This document shows positions 51,144-60,174 of a stretch of 64,000 bases of DNA, one piece after another. The notes beneath the pieces are model-generated. The model did no database searches, was not told the DNA's origin, and was given only the letters and a program-made list of their open reading frames with translations. Every line of letters begins with the position of its first letter. Position 1 is the stretch's first letter. The position numbers and the translations under genes were made by a program. The DNA lies in contig NZ_JBGSLK010000025.1 of the NCBI RefSeq assembly GCF_041740695.1, forward strand, positions 20,010-84,009, read 5' to 3'. The DNA is from Haliscomenobacter sp041740695 (GTDB lineage: Bacteria > Bacteroidota > Bacteroidia > Chitinophagales > Saprospiraceae).

Positions 51144-51242
51144 GGGCACCCACGTAGGGGTGCCCGTACATGCGCGCGGGTCGTAGGGGTGCCCCTCTGT
51201 GGGCACCCACCTGTAAGGGCAACCACGTAGGGTTGCCCCTAC
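51144..51242. repeat. GGGCACCC/GGGCAACC palindromic cluster ending on a TonB-receptor stop codon
   Basis: Three units: GGGCACCCACGTAGGGGTGC at 51144, GTAGGGGTGCCCCTCTGTGG at 51183, GGGCAACCACGTAGGGTTGC at 51217. The receptor stop TAG (51239-51241) is the outermost TAG of the last unit. Confidence 0.87.
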
Positions 51243-53395
51243 AGGTCGTCATTGTTCCCCTGGTTTTTCACAAATTTTTCCCCAATGGTCATGATCAAAC
51301 CCAAGAAAATAAACCGTTTGGCCGGGGGCAAAATCGGCGAACCCGAAAAATGCCCCTGCTCATCGGGCGTACTTGCATAACGATAACCCGATACCTGTCG
51401 GAAGCCGGGAACGTTATTCGCCGCGATGTACACTACCGTGAAATTGTCCTTGATATTGGTGATGTAGGACAAGGTCAAACTCAAATCCTGAAATACAGGT
51501 GTTCGACTTCCGTTAAAGACTGAGCTGTTTGGGTCGTTGTAGGGCCGTCCCGATTGGAAGGCATAAGTGGTACTCAACATGGTGTTCAAGCCATGAATCC
51601 AATGCTTATAAACGACCGCAACGTTGTGTTTGGCGGCAAAATAAGGCGTAGCCTGTGTTGGGAAATCCCGATAATTGCGCTCCGTATCCAAAAAACTGTA
51701 CGACACGTAATAATCGCCATTTTTGATGCTTTTGGAATCCCGCCAAAACAAGTCGATGCCCCGTGCATAGCCGTAGCCCGTGTTTTGGGGCAACTCCGCA
51801 GTTGTTTTGAGCAAGTTGTGGTAGTTTTTATAATAGCCTTCTACCCGAAATATGTAGCCTTCCACTTGTTTTTGATAGGTCAAAATGTAATGGTCGGCTT
51901 GTTCAAATCCGACATCGGTACTGCGTCGCATTTGGGTATGTTCGGGAGTTTGGTAAAACTGGCCGAAAGAAAAAGCCAACTGCTCACCTTTGCCCAAAAT
52001 ATAGGCGGTGGACAAGCGGGGCGCTACATTGCCACGCCCCAACAGAGTCGAATGTTCTGCGCGTACGCCTACCCGGGCCAGCCATTTTTCACTAAACTTG
52101 AGGTCGGTTTCCGCAAAAGCGGCCAGATAGTTCTCGTTATGTAGCGTTTTGAAAGTTTCGCCCTCGGTGTAATTTTCATCAAAACCGCTCCAGATGTGTT
52201 CGGCCCCAAATTTGAGTTTGACGGCTTCGCTCAAGGATTTGGTCAGGGTGAAGCGGGTTTGCGCCGATTGTTGCAGGGTATTGAGCTGGAAGTTTTGGCG
52301 GATTTTATCGCGGTTCCAAGTGTAGGCACTGCCGACGAACAATGTCCAATCCTTGAATACCACATCGCGGTATGAAGTGTTGAGGTACAGGTTTTCACCG
52401 CTCAGTTTGAGGGGCATTTTTTGCTTTTCATCTCCGTCAACCGCCACGTTCATGTTGAAGCCATTGCTTAAACCACTGGCGTAGAATTTGAAGATGCCCG
52501 TTGAGCTGGTTTTCGTTTTAAAGCTGAGCTCTACATTGCCCGATTCTGGTGCCTGTTTCCAGTCAAAGTTTTGTTTGATCAGTTTAAAATACGGGCTGAG
52601 GTTGGAATAGGTACCGCTGACACTCAAGGAGCTTTTACCCCAGCTTTTTTGTTGCGACAATCCCCCGCCTACCGAGAGCAATTGAATTCCGGTAGTGTTT
52701 TGCGTCGCCACGTCGCTGCTGTTGAGGATCAGGGCCGAGGACAAAGCCTGGCCGTATTCCGCCGAATAGCCTCCCGAACTGAACATCATGCCCTTGAACA
52801 TAAAGGGCGAAAAACGATTGCGGGCAGGCAGGTTTCCGGTAGTGCTGTTGTAGGCGTTTTGCACGTAGAGGCCGTCGATCAAGGTGCGGGTTTCATACGC
52901 TGCTCCACCCCGCACCAGTAGTTGCCCACTTTCCTGGTTGCGCACCGTGCCCGGCAAGGTCAGCATAGCCCCGGTGATGTCGGCTACTGCGCCTGCAGTC
53001 AGGGCGATGTCGACCGATTTGAGGATGACGCTTTTTTTGGTGTCGCTGGCTTCAAATACGCCCGCTACGATGGTTACGGCATTGAGTTCGTTGACTGTTT
53101 CTTTGAGATTGAGGTTGAACTCCAAATTTTGGTCCTTCAACTCAAGCGACATGCTCAGGGTATCAAAACCGATGTAGGTGATTTGTAAAACCTGTTTGCC
53201 TTTTTCCTCGGTATTGAACCTAAATTGGCCATCGAGATCGGAAGAAGCGCCATCATAAGTGCCCCTTAGGACGATGTTGGCACCGATGATGTTTTCGCCC
53301 GTATTGCTTTTTACAACGCCTTTGATGGTGATGCTTTGAGCATGTACCATCAGGCAAAAAAGACCAAAAACGATGCTGAGTAATTCCTTTTTCAT
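51239..53395 (-). CDS. TonB-dependent outer-membrane receptor
   Basis: A 718-residue protein. Signal peptide LLSIVFGLFCLMVHAQ, carboxypeptidase-regulatory-like domain (about 20-105; ITIKGVVKSNTGENIIGANIVL), plug domain (about 120-230; LPGTVRNQESGQLLVRGG and GGYSAEYGQALSS), then a barrel rich in aromatic strands. It lacks a classic C-terminal aromatic strand, ending instead in a soluble-looking tail (EKFVKNQGNNDDL), possibly because the palindromic repeat set the stop. Ligand unknown. It is the first gene of a minus-strand run toward the LytSR pair. Confidence 0.9.
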   Translation of the reverse strand: MKKELLSIVFGLFCLMVHAQSITIKGVVKSNTGENIIGANIVLRGTYDGASSDLDGQFRFNTEEKGKQVLQITYIGFDTLSMSLELKDQNLEFNLNLKETVNELNAVTIVAGVFEASDTKKSVILKSVDIALTAGAVADITGAMLTLPGTVRNQESGQLLVRGGAAYETRTLIDGLYVQNAYNSTTGNLPARNRFSPFMFKGMMFSSGGYSAEYGQALSSALILNSSDVATQNTTGIQLLSVGGGLSQQKSWGKSSLSVSGTYSNLSPYFKLIKQNFDWKQAPESGNVELSFKTKTSSTGIFKFYASGLSNGFNMNVAVDGDEKQKMPLKLSGENLYLNTSYRDVVFKDWTLFVGSAYTWNRDKIRQNFQLNTLQQSAQTRFTLTKSLSEAVKLKFGAEHIWSGFDENYTEGETFKTLHNENYLAAFAETDLKFSEKWLARVGVRAEHSTLLGRGNVAPRLSTAYILGKGEQLAFSFGQFYQTPEHTQMRRSTDVGFEQADHYILTYQKQVEGYIFRVEGYYKNYHNLLKTTAELPQNTGYGYARGIDLFWRDSKSIKNGDYYVSYSFLDTERNYRDFPTQATPYFAAKHNVAVVYKHWIHGLNTMLSTTYAFQSGRPYNDPNSSVFNGSRTPVFQDLSLTLSYITNIKDNFTVVYIAANNVPGFRQVSGYRYASTPDEQGHFSGSPILPPAKRFIFLGLIMTIGEKFVKNQGNNDDL

Positions 53396-53533
53396 GGCGG
53401 TAGGTTCAACGAACTTGGGTTGAACGCTACAAAGATGCTGGATGAGGAGGTCACTAAAAAAAATAGCTTACTGAAGTGTAGAAGGACTAAACTGAACTGT
53501 GGGAACTTGGGAGTGAAGTAAATTAAAAACCAA

Positions 53534-53890
53534 TCATTTCGACAACAAATCTTTCTGAAAAACACCAAACAGCCCCCCTCCTACTCCATACATCACTACA
53601 TCCCATATATCAGCAGTATAACGTTGAAAAAACAGTGGAAGTACGCATTCAAAAACCAAACTTACGTACAAGGTGGCAACCAAAATCATCGCCCCACTCA
53701 GATATAAGCCCGCATCTGCCCTAACCCAACGCATGACCAACACCGCACTGGAAAGCAACAACGGCATACACAACAAATCCGCAAAATAATGGCTAAAAAA
53801 CGGGGGCACAGGCACCTGGCCAAACTTCAAAACCAGGTGCACCAGATACAAAGCAAACAACAACCACAAGAAGAGATAACGCCGCATCAT
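53534..53890 (-). CDS. Small polytopic membrane protein of unknown function
   Basis: About 118 residues from ATG 53890, with three or four hydrophobic helices (RRYLFLWLLFALYLVHLVL, YFADLLCMPLLLSSAVLVM, LYLSGAMILVATLYVSLVF) and a C-terminal DIWDVVMYGVGGGLFGVFQ resembling the last helix of VanZ-like proteins. I do not recognise it further. It starts 10 bases after the stop of the zinc-ribbon gene, so the pair is probably co-expressed. Confidence 0.65.
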   Translation of the reverse strand: MMRRYLFLWLLFALYLVHLVLKFGQVPVPPFFSHYFADLLCMPLLLSSAVLVMRWVRADAGLYLSGAMILVATLYVSLVFECVLPLFFQRYTADIWDVVMYGVGGGLFGVFQKDLLSK

Positions 53891-53900
53891 ACCTGATCCA

Positions 53901-54194
53901 TTATCCCGGCGCAAGTGCAACCATGGCAATCAGAGCGGTAATGGCGATTAAAAAAACCCACCAAGCCGAGTTCAAAACCGAAAATTTCAGCTTGTCGATC
54001 GGCGCATCCGATTCCTTCAGTCGCTTCAAGTAATTGCTGAATTGAGTCAAGGGACGCTGCTGTTCCTCCTGGCGCAGTTTTTCCCGCGATTGCTCCATTT
54101 GCAGTTCGTGGCTAAGCAACTCATTGCAATTGCTGCAATAGTCCCGATCCTCATTCCAGGTCTGGCAAGCGGGGCATTTGATCCGTTTGGACAT
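53901..54194 (-). CDS. Zinc-ribbon membrane protein
   Basis: A 97-residue protein. N-terminal zinc ribbon KCPACQTWNEDRDYCSNCNE (residues about 7-24; CxxC..CxxC), a charged helical middle part (LSHELQMEQSREKLRQEEQ) and one transmembrane helix near the C-terminus (AWWVFLIAITALIAMVAL). Unknown function. Likely couples with the small membrane protein encoded downstream. Confidence 0.75.
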   Translation of the reverse strand: MSKRIKCPACQTWNEDRDYCSNCNELLSHELQMEQSREKLRQEEQQRPLTQFSNYLKRLKESDAPIDKLKFSVLNSAWWVFLIAITALIAMVALAPG

Positions 54195-54260
54195 GTCTAT
54201 TTGTTTGGTTTCAGGTGAAAAACAATCTGGCGATCAAAGGTATCCTTTCTCATCGCCTAT

Positions 54261-54380
54261 TAGGGCAATAAAAAAATAAGTGTTTCATTTTGCCAAAGGA
54301 TTAGATGAGTAAACGGTTCATTTTAAGTTTCTTATCGAATCCTTTGGCTCAGAGAAAATGAACACTTATTTTTGCCCCAC
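54261..54380. repeat. MITE-like palindromic element, copy 3 (opposite orientation)
   Basis: About 120 bp, same family as 21351 and 45134 but reversed: starts TAGGGCAATAAAAAAATAAG, ends ACACTTATTTTTGCCCC, inner GCCAAAGGATTAG and AATCCTTTGGC. It lies in the intergenic region between the zinc-ribbon and LysR genes and contains an outward ATG (MNTYFCPT) that is not a gene start. Confidence 0.9.
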
Positions 54381-54481
54381 TACTTACTGTGTAATTAGAC
54401 ACCTTTTTGTCCCCGTCGTAGGCAAAAACCCACCGATTTATATCCTTTTTTTTCATCACCACCATTTTGCACTCCCTCCCC

Positions 54482-54586
54482 CAACCCATGGCTTTAGCCG
54501 TGGGAGGGGACACACCGCCTCAACCCATGACTTTAGTCGTGGGCTCTTAGCCGTGGAAGGGGATACAAAGACCCAGCCCGTGGGTT
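54482..54586. repeat. CCCATGGCTTTAGCCGTGGG REP-like cluster
   Basis: CAACCCATGGCTTTAGCCGT, CAACCCATGACTTTAGTCGT and CCGTGG/CCCGTGGG units form small hairpins. The same units in the reverse sense occur at 34754-34860. The cluster ends ten bases before the LysR stop codon. Confidence 0.8.
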
Positions 54587-54595
54587 TTTCAAAGA

Positions 54596-55534
54596 TCAAC
54601 CGATCTCCACCACCCTCCTTACCTTCTCCTCCCGCAAAAACAGCGGCAAATTCCGCATAATCGACTCCTTCAAAGCCCCCAAAATCCGCCGCTTGCTAAA
54701 ATGTGGATGCGTCAACAAACTAATCTCCCGCACGGGCGCCGGTGCCTGAAAAAAGCGCACATACTGCATCTGATCCTCATCCAGGTCTAGCACGGCCAAC
54801 TGCGGCAATATCGTAATACCCGAATGATTCTCCACCAGCCGCCGCAAGGTCTCCAAACTACCCGCCTCATAAGCGATATTGCCCCAGCCACTTTGCGCTT
54901 TTTGCAAGGCGCATAGGTTCACCACCTGGTTGCGCAAGCAGTGCCCTTCCTCCAGGAGCACCAAACGGTTGGGATCAATATCATCGGTAATCAAATACCG
55001 TTTTTCCAGGATGGAAGCTTCCCTCGGGGCATACGCCACAAATTCCTCGTAGAACAGACAGTCTTTGACAAACAGTTCTTCTTCCGTGGGTGTAGCCAGT
55101 AGCAGCGCATCCAGTTGTTCTCGTTTGAGTAAGGCCAGCAAGTTTTCCGTAGTCCGCTCATGGACGTGCAATTTGATGTCAGGATACCGATCCGAAAAAT
55201 CCTTTAAAAACAGCGGCAAAAGATAAGGAGCCAAGGTCGGAATAATGCCCAGGCGAAACTCCCCACTCAAGGTTTCACAATGGTCGCTCACCAGCAGGCG
55301 CAGCGCCTCGGCTTCGCGCAAGACGCGCCGGGCTTGTTGAATGAATGGAGTGCCCAATTCGGTGGGCAAGATCGGCTGCCGACTGCGGTCGAACAATTTC
55401 ACGCCCAGCTCATCCTCCAACTTTTGCAAAGCCGCACTCAAGGATGGTTGCGCCACATGGCATTCTTCGGCGGCAGTTGAAAAACGGCGGTGGTTATCCA
55501 GGGCAACCACATATTCTAATTGCTGTAGTGTCAC
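54596..55534 (-). CDS. oxyR: LysR-family regulator, OxyR-like
   Basis: A 312-residue protein. N-terminal winged HTH (residues 1-60; RFSTAAEECHVAQPSLSAAL). The C-terminal periplasmic-binding-protein-like domain has the OxyR redox site GHCLRNQVVNLC, with two Cys nine residues apart, as in E. coli C199/C208. It should sense peroxide and activate defence genes. The start codon is GTG, 23 bases downstream of a perfect -7 box. No katA or ahpC gene is adjacent in this window. Confidence 0.92.
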   Translation of the reverse strand: MTLQQLEYVVALDNHRRFSTAAEECHVAQPSLSAALQKLEDELGVKLFDRSRQPILPTELGTPFIQQARRVLREAEALRLLVSDHCETLSGEFRLGIIPTLAPYLLPLFLKDFSDRYPDIKLHVHERTTENLLALLKREQLDALLLATPTEEELFVKDCLFYEEFVAYAPREASILEKRYLITDDIDPNRLVLLEEGHCLRNQVVNLCALQKAQSGWGNIAYEAGSLETLRRLVENHSGITILPQLAVLDLDEDQMQYVRFFQAPAPVREISLLTHPHFSKRRILGALKESIMRNLPLFLREEKVRRVVEIG

Positions 55535-55898
55535 TTTGTGATAGTTTTTGTCTATGCAAAGATAGAAACGATTATTATTTTAAATGAGTTTAACACCTGC
55601 ACCATCTTCTTTTCAGCAAAAAAATACAACCGATTGCATTTTTTCAAAACAAAAAAGCCTTTCATTATTTGGCGATACAGCGAAAATCCGCTAATTGATT
55701 GGCATACCTCTGAAAAAAACTGCAAAATATTTTACGCAATCGATTTCATAAATTAAAATCCTTTTACGACATTTACCCCGTGATCCAGAGCATGTCTGAA
55801 TATTTTTGTTTTAAGCGAAAATGAGGCCGATTTGCAGCAAAACAAAAAAAATCAGACAGGCTCTCAGCATTTTCAATTACCTGCATACTTACATCGAC
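55535..55898. other. 364-bp divergent intergenic region
   Basis: AT-rich region between oxyR (-) and the GH115 gene (+). It holds the oxyR -7 box. No repeats or other genes were recognised. The in-frame codons before 55899 for the GH115 gene look untranslated. Confidence 0.6.
55557..55564 (-). promoter_or_regulatory. Perfect -7 box of the oxyR-like gene
   Basis: TATCTTTG on the minus strand, exact match to TAnnTTTG, 23 bases before the GTG start. A -33 TTTG was not found. Confidence 0.6.
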
Positions 55899-58811
55899 AT
55901 GTGTATCCAAAACCTGCTTCGAATATTTTTGATGCTCGGATTACTTTGTCCGACGGTAGGATGGGCTCAAATAGTAGGCGGGCCGCAGTATGTAAGTGAA
56001 GCGGTGATACAAGATGGTTTTGCACTGTTTACTCGGGGACAAGTCGCCCCGATTGTAGCCAGCAAACAAGATTATGCAGGAGTGGATCGGGCCATCCGCA
56101 ATTTGCAAACTGATTTATCGAAAGTAACCCAGGCAAATGCCGATATAGTTTATGACCAAATCCCCAAGGGTAAAAAATCCATCGTGCTCATTGGCACCCT
56201 GGGCAAACACCCCTTGATCGATCAATTGGTCAAAAACAAAAAACTCAACATCTCCGACTTGCCCGGCAAGTGGGAAACCTTTTCTATTCAAACTATAAAC
56301 AAACCATTTTCCAACGTCGATAAGGCACTGGTGATCGTAGGCAGCGACAAACGCGGCACGATCTTCGGTGCCTACGATGTTTCCTCCCAAATCGGCGTCT
56401 CCCCCTGGCATTGGTGGGCGGATGTGCCTGTCAAAACCAAGTCAGCCATTTACATTAAGGTTGGAGCCTATACCCAAGGTGAACCCAAAGTCAAGTACCG
56501 GGGCATTTTTATCAACGACGAAGCCCCAGCGCTATCGGGTTGGACCAAGGAAAAGTTTGGTGGTTTCAACCATCAGTTTTACGAAAAAGTATTTGAACTC
56601 ATCCTGCGCCTGAAAGGCAATTTCCTCTGGCCAGCCATGTGGGGCAACGCCTTTTACGACGACGACCCATTGAATGCTAGCCTGGCCGATGAATATGGCG
56701 TGGTCATCAGCACCTCCCACCACGAACCCCTCATGCGCGCACACGACGAGTGGAGGCGTTATGGCAAGGGGGGCAAATGGAACTACGCCACCAACGATTC
56801 CACCCTGCGCGAGTTTTGGCGGCAGAGCATCAAACGGATGGGCAACAACGAAAGTGTGGTCACCCTCGGCATGCGCGGCGACGGCGACGAACCGATGACC
56901 CAAGGCACTGCCATCGAACTGCTCGAAGGGATTGTGACGGATCAACGCAAAATCATCGTCGAAACGACGGGCAAACCCATCCAAAAAACCCCACAGGTTT
57001 GGGCCTTGTACAAAGAAGTCCAGGACTACTACGACAAAGGCATGCGGGTGCCCGACGATGTGACCCTGCTGCTCTGTGACGACAACTGGGGCAACATCCG
57101 CAAACTCCCCAAACTGGATGCCAAACCTCATTCCGGCGGTTACGGCATTTATTACCACTTCGATTATGTAGGTGGGCCGCGCAACTACAAATGGCTGAAT
57201 ACCAATCCACTGCCACGCATTCACGAACAAATGAGCTTGGCTTACACTTATGGTGCTCGCCAAATTTGGGTGGTCAATGTGGGCGACATCAAACCGATGG
57301 AATTCCCCATTTCCTTCTTTTTGGACCTGGCTTGGGATCCCACGCGGATTGCGCCCGATCAAGTCCAGGCTTATTCTGAGCAATGGGCGGCACAACAATT
57401 TGGCGGCACTTATGCTAAAGAAGTCGCTAACCTTTTGGCCAAATACGCCAAGTACAATGCCCGGCGCAAACCAGAATTGTTGAGCCCCGATACCTATAGC
57501 TTGTTCCACTACCGCGAAGCCGAAACGGTGGTCAAAGAGTACAATGCCCTTTTGGTTCAGGCTGAAAAAATCAACACCAGTTTACCGCCACAATACCGCG
57601 ATGCTTTTTTTCAACTGGTCCTCCATCCCATTCAGGCTTGTGCCAATTTAAATGAGTTGTATTATACAGTAGCTTTAAATAGGCTATATGCCAAACAAGG
57701 GCGCAGCGCTACTAGCAGCATGGCCGAAAAAGCCCGGGCATTGTACCAGCGCGACAGCGAAATCAGCGAGTATTACAACAAAACCCTAACCAATGGCAAA
57801 TGGAGCCATATGATGGATCAAACCCACATTGGTTATACCTATTGGCAACAACCGACGCAGAATAAAATCCCCGACTTGAGTACTTATGAGGCACCCACCG
57901 CGGCCAAAATGGGAATCGCCGTCGAAGGCAATGCCCTGGCGCGCACCGATGCTTTAGATCCCCTGGTTTTACCTACCTTTTATGCTCAAACTCCTGAAAT
58001 CGGGCATTATCTGGACATTTTCAATCAAGGCAAAACTTCTTTTACTTACCAAATCTCGAGTACGGCTAATTGCCTACAAATTGATCCCCAGCAAGGAAAA
58101 ATTGAAAACGAACAACGCATCGAAATTCGGGTAGATTGGAGCAAAGCCCCGCGTGGCTACACCCGCCTACCACTGCTCATCAAGGCATCTACCGGGCAGG
58201 AGATCAGTGTATATCTCGATGTGCAAAATAACCTTAGCCCCGAATTGGCCAATTACAAGGGCTTCATCGAAACAGATGGTCATGTGTCAATTTTGGCAGA
58301 ACATCATACCCAGGCAATCGAAAGTCCAGCCTTAAAATGGCAGCAATTGCCGGATATTGGTCTCTTGGCGGGTGGCGTAACCACCAGCCCGGCTACCGCG
58401 AGCATCAAAAATCCAAGCTCAAGCACTCCTCGTCTGGAATACTCTTTTTACAGTTCCAAAATTGGGGAAATCAGGATCAACGCCCTGTTCTCCCCTACTC
58501 TGGAATTCAACGAATCCAGCGGCTTGCGCTACGCAATTTCTATCGATGACGGACCGATTCAAACCATCAACCTGCACCAGGATAAATCCAATCAAGCCTG
58601 GGAACGCAGCGTGGCCAACAACATCCGCAGCCTCTTTTCCACCCATGTTTTGACCCAAGCTGGTCCACACACTTTGAAGTATTGGGCCATTGACCCAGGC
58701 ATTGTTTTACAAAAATTCGTCATTGATTTAGGTGGGGTAAAAAATTCTTATCTTGGCCCTGCGGAAAGTCCACGTAAAGATTTGTTAATCAGTCCAAATT
58801 CTAAACAATGA
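55899..58811 (+). CDS. GH115-family alpha-glucuronidase
   Basis: A 970-residue secreted protein started at ATG 55899, giving a signal peptide (NLLRIFLMLGLLCPTVGWAQ). It resembles GH115 xylan alpha-1,2-(4-O-methyl)-glucuronidases throughout: an N-terminal domain (to about 180), a central TIM barrel (KYRGIFINDEAPALSGW, LKGNFLWPAMWGNAF, TLGMRGDGDEPM, WCDDNWGNIRKL-like LLCDDNWGN, YYHFDYVGGPRNYKW), and C-terminal helical and beta domains. Length is normal for the family. It removes methyl-glucuronic acid from glucuronoxylan outside or in the periplasm. Its stop overlaps the start of the mannonate dehydratase gene by 4 bases, consistent with glucuronate use. Confidence 0.95.
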   Translation: MCIQNLLRIFLMLGLLCPTVGWAQIVGGPQYVSEAVIQDGFALFTRGQVAPIVASKQDYAGVDRAIRNLQTDLSKVTQANADIVYDQIPKGKKSIVLIGTLGKHPLIDQLVKNKKLNISDLPGKWETFSIQTINKPFSNVDKALVIVGSDKRGTIFGAYDVSSQIGVSPWHWWADVPVKTKSAIYIKVGAYTQGEPKVKYRGIFINDEAPALSGWTKEKFGGFNHQFYEKVFELILRLKGNFLWPAMWGNAFYDDDPLNASLADEYGVVISTSHHEPLMRAHDEWRRYGKGGKWNYATNDSTLREFWRQSIKRMGNNESVVTLGMRGDGDEPMTQGTAIELLEGIVTDQRKIIVETTGKPIQKTPQVWALYKEVQDYYDKGMRVPDDVTLLLCDDNWGNIRKLPKLDAKPHSGGYGIYYHFDYVGGPRNYKWLNTNPLPRIHEQMSLAYTYGARQIWVVNVGDIKPMEFPISFFLDLAWDPTRIAPDQVQAYSEQWAAQQFGGTYAKEVANLLAKYAKYNARRKPELLSPDTYSLFHYREAETVVKEYNALLVQAEKINTSLPPQYRDAFFQLVLHPIQACANLNELYYTVALNRLYAKQGRSATSSMAEKARALYQRDSEISEYYNKTLTNGKWSHMMDQTHIGYTYWQQPTQNKIPDLSTYEAPTAAKMGIAVEGNALARTDALDPLVLPTFYAQTPEIGHYLDIFNQGKTSFTYQISSTANCLQIDPQQGKIENEQRIEIRVDWSKAPRGYTRLPLLIKASTGQEISVYLDVQNNLSPELANYKGFIETDGHVSILAEHHTQAIESPALKWQQLPDIGLLAGGVTTSPATASIKNPSSSTPRLEYSFYSSKIGEIRINALFSPTLEFNESSGLRYAISIDDGPIQTINLHQDKSNQAWERSVANNIRSLFSTHVLTQAGPHTLKYWAIDPGIVLQKFVIDLGGVKNSYLGPAESPRKDLLISPNSKQ

Positions 58812-59992
58812 TTCAAACCATGCGTTGGTTTGGGCCAAAAGATCCGGTTAGCCTCGCCCACATCCGTCAGGCGGGCTGTACCGGGGTGGTCACTGCCTTG
58901 CATCAAATTCCAGTCGGAGAAATCTGGTCGCCAGAAGCCATCGCAGAACGGATTGTCCTCATCGAGAAAGCGGGGGGCCTGTATTGGTCGGTGGTTGAAA
59001 GTTTACCCGTACACGAAGCCATCAAAAAAGGGCTGCCTAGTCGCGATGAGTACATTGCCAATTATCAAATCTCGCTGCGGAACCTGGCTGCTGCTGGCAT
59101 CCAAACGGTGTGTTACAACTTCATGCCCGTATTGGATTGGTCGCGCACTGATCTGGTGTACGAGTTGCCCAACGGTGCCAAAACCTTGCGCTTTGTCTGG
59201 CAAGACTTTGCAGTGTTTGATTTGTGCATTTTGAAGCGCCCGGGTGCCGATCAGGATTATACACCCGAAGAGCAAAAAGCAGCAGTGGCTCATTTTTCCA
59301 GTATGAGTACGCGGGAGAAGGATAAATTGCAAAAGACAGTGTTGTTGGGTTTACCAGGCTCAGAAGAGGCATTTACACTGGAGACTTTTCAAAGTTTGTT
59401 AGACAATTACGCCCAGATTGGTGACACTGAATTGCGCCAAAATTTGTATTACTTCATCCAACAAGTTGCGCCAGTAGCCGCCGAATGTGGCATTAACCTG
59501 TGCATCCACCCCGATGATCCACCCCAGCCCTTGCTGGGTTTGCCCCGCGTGGTGAGTACCGCCGCCGACCTGCAACAACTGCTGGATGCTTGTCCGATTC
59601 GCGCCAACGGGATTACCTTTTGTACGGGTTCCCTCGGGGTTCGGGCCGACAATGATCTACCGATTATGTTTTCCCGTTTTGCCGAACGCATCCACTTCAT
59701 CCACCTACGTGCTACCAAACGAGAAGACAATCCCCTGAATTTCCACGAAGCCGATCACCTTAATGGCGATGTTGACATGTATGCCGTTGTCAAAGCGATT
59801 GTGCTCGAAGAAAAGCGCCGGTCCGGCGCAGGCTACAAAGATGCCCAAATCCCTTTTCGGCCCGATCACGGCCATCAGATGTTGGATGATTTGGGTAAAA
59901 AAACGTATCCTGGTTATTCGGCTATTGGAAGGTTGAAGGGTTTGGCAGAAATCCGGGGATTGGAAATGGGAATTCGATTGTCTTTTCGGTGA
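58808..59992 (+). CDS. uxuA: Mannonate dehydratase
   Basis: A 394-residue cytoplasmic TIM-barrel enzyme turning D-mannonate into 2-keto-3-deoxygluconate. Family landmarks: MRWFGPKDPVSLAHIRQAGC at the start, IHPDDPPQPLLGLPRV, NGITFCTGSLGVRADND, IHFIHLRATKRE, and PFRPDHGHQMLDDL at the C-terminus, with the metal-binding Cys and His. Its ATG overlaps the GH115 stop (ATGA), so the two are translationally coupled. Glucuronate isomerase (uxaC) and fructuronate reductase (uxuB) are not in the window. The pair suggests a xylan glucuronate utilisation unit. Confidence 0.96.
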   Translation: MIQTMRWFGPKDPVSLAHIRQAGCTGVVTALHQIPVGEIWSPEAIAERIVLIEKAGGLYWSVVESLPVHEAIKKGLPSRDEYIANYQISLRNLAAAGIQTVCYNFMPVLDWSRTDLVYELPNGAKTLRFVWQDFAVFDLCILKRPGADQDYTPEEQKAAVAHFSSMSTREKDKLQKTVLLGLPGSEEAFTLETFQSLLDNYAQIGDTELRQNLYYFIQQVAPVAAECGINLCIHPDDPPQPLLGLPRVVSTAADLQQLLDACPIRANGITFCTGSLGVRADNDLPIMFSRFAERIHFIHLRATKREDNPLNFHEADHLNGDVDMYAVVKAIVLEEKRRSGAGYKDAQIPFRPDHGHQMLDDLGKKTYPGYSAIGRLKGLAEIRGLEMGIRLSFR

Positions 59993-60174
59993 CAAAGTCA
60001 ATACGGCTTTTTCTTTGCATCTATTTGAATATTGAAATAGGTTGGTATTTTATTTCAGCATTTATTTGTAATTAATCTAGATTAATATTGCCCTGCTTTT
60101 GGCACTTTTTCTATTTGGTTAATCGCTAGTTTATTGAAAAACGCTACCTTGCAACAACATCAATATCTGCTGCG

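Larger units (their letters stand above)
54195..54595. other. 401-bp intergenic region
   Basis: Holds the palindromic element at 54261-54380 and the CCCACGG-type repeats at 54482-54586. Between them (54381-54481) I see no gene. The short + strand reading frame that starts in the element has no coding character. Confidence 0.7.

Noticed and set aside
51144..51242. Closely spaced GGGCACCC/GGGCAACC units considered as a short CRISPR array
   Set aside because: Units are palindromic, unequal and lack uniform spacers or cas genes; REP-like instead.
54358..54660. 100-codon + strand open frame starting MNTYFCPTT
   Set aside because: It begins in the palindromic element and runs through REP hairpins and the antisense of the oxyR 3' end; low-complexity, no family.
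56532..57509. A 325-codon minus-strand open frame inside the GH115 gene
   Set aside because: The + strand encodes a recognisable GH115 catalytic barrel over the same bases; the antisense product looks like no family.
60114..60152. TTTG ... TACCTTGC as a promoter for the redox operon
   Set aside because: The 27-base spacing exceeds the usual range and the -7 box is not a full match.
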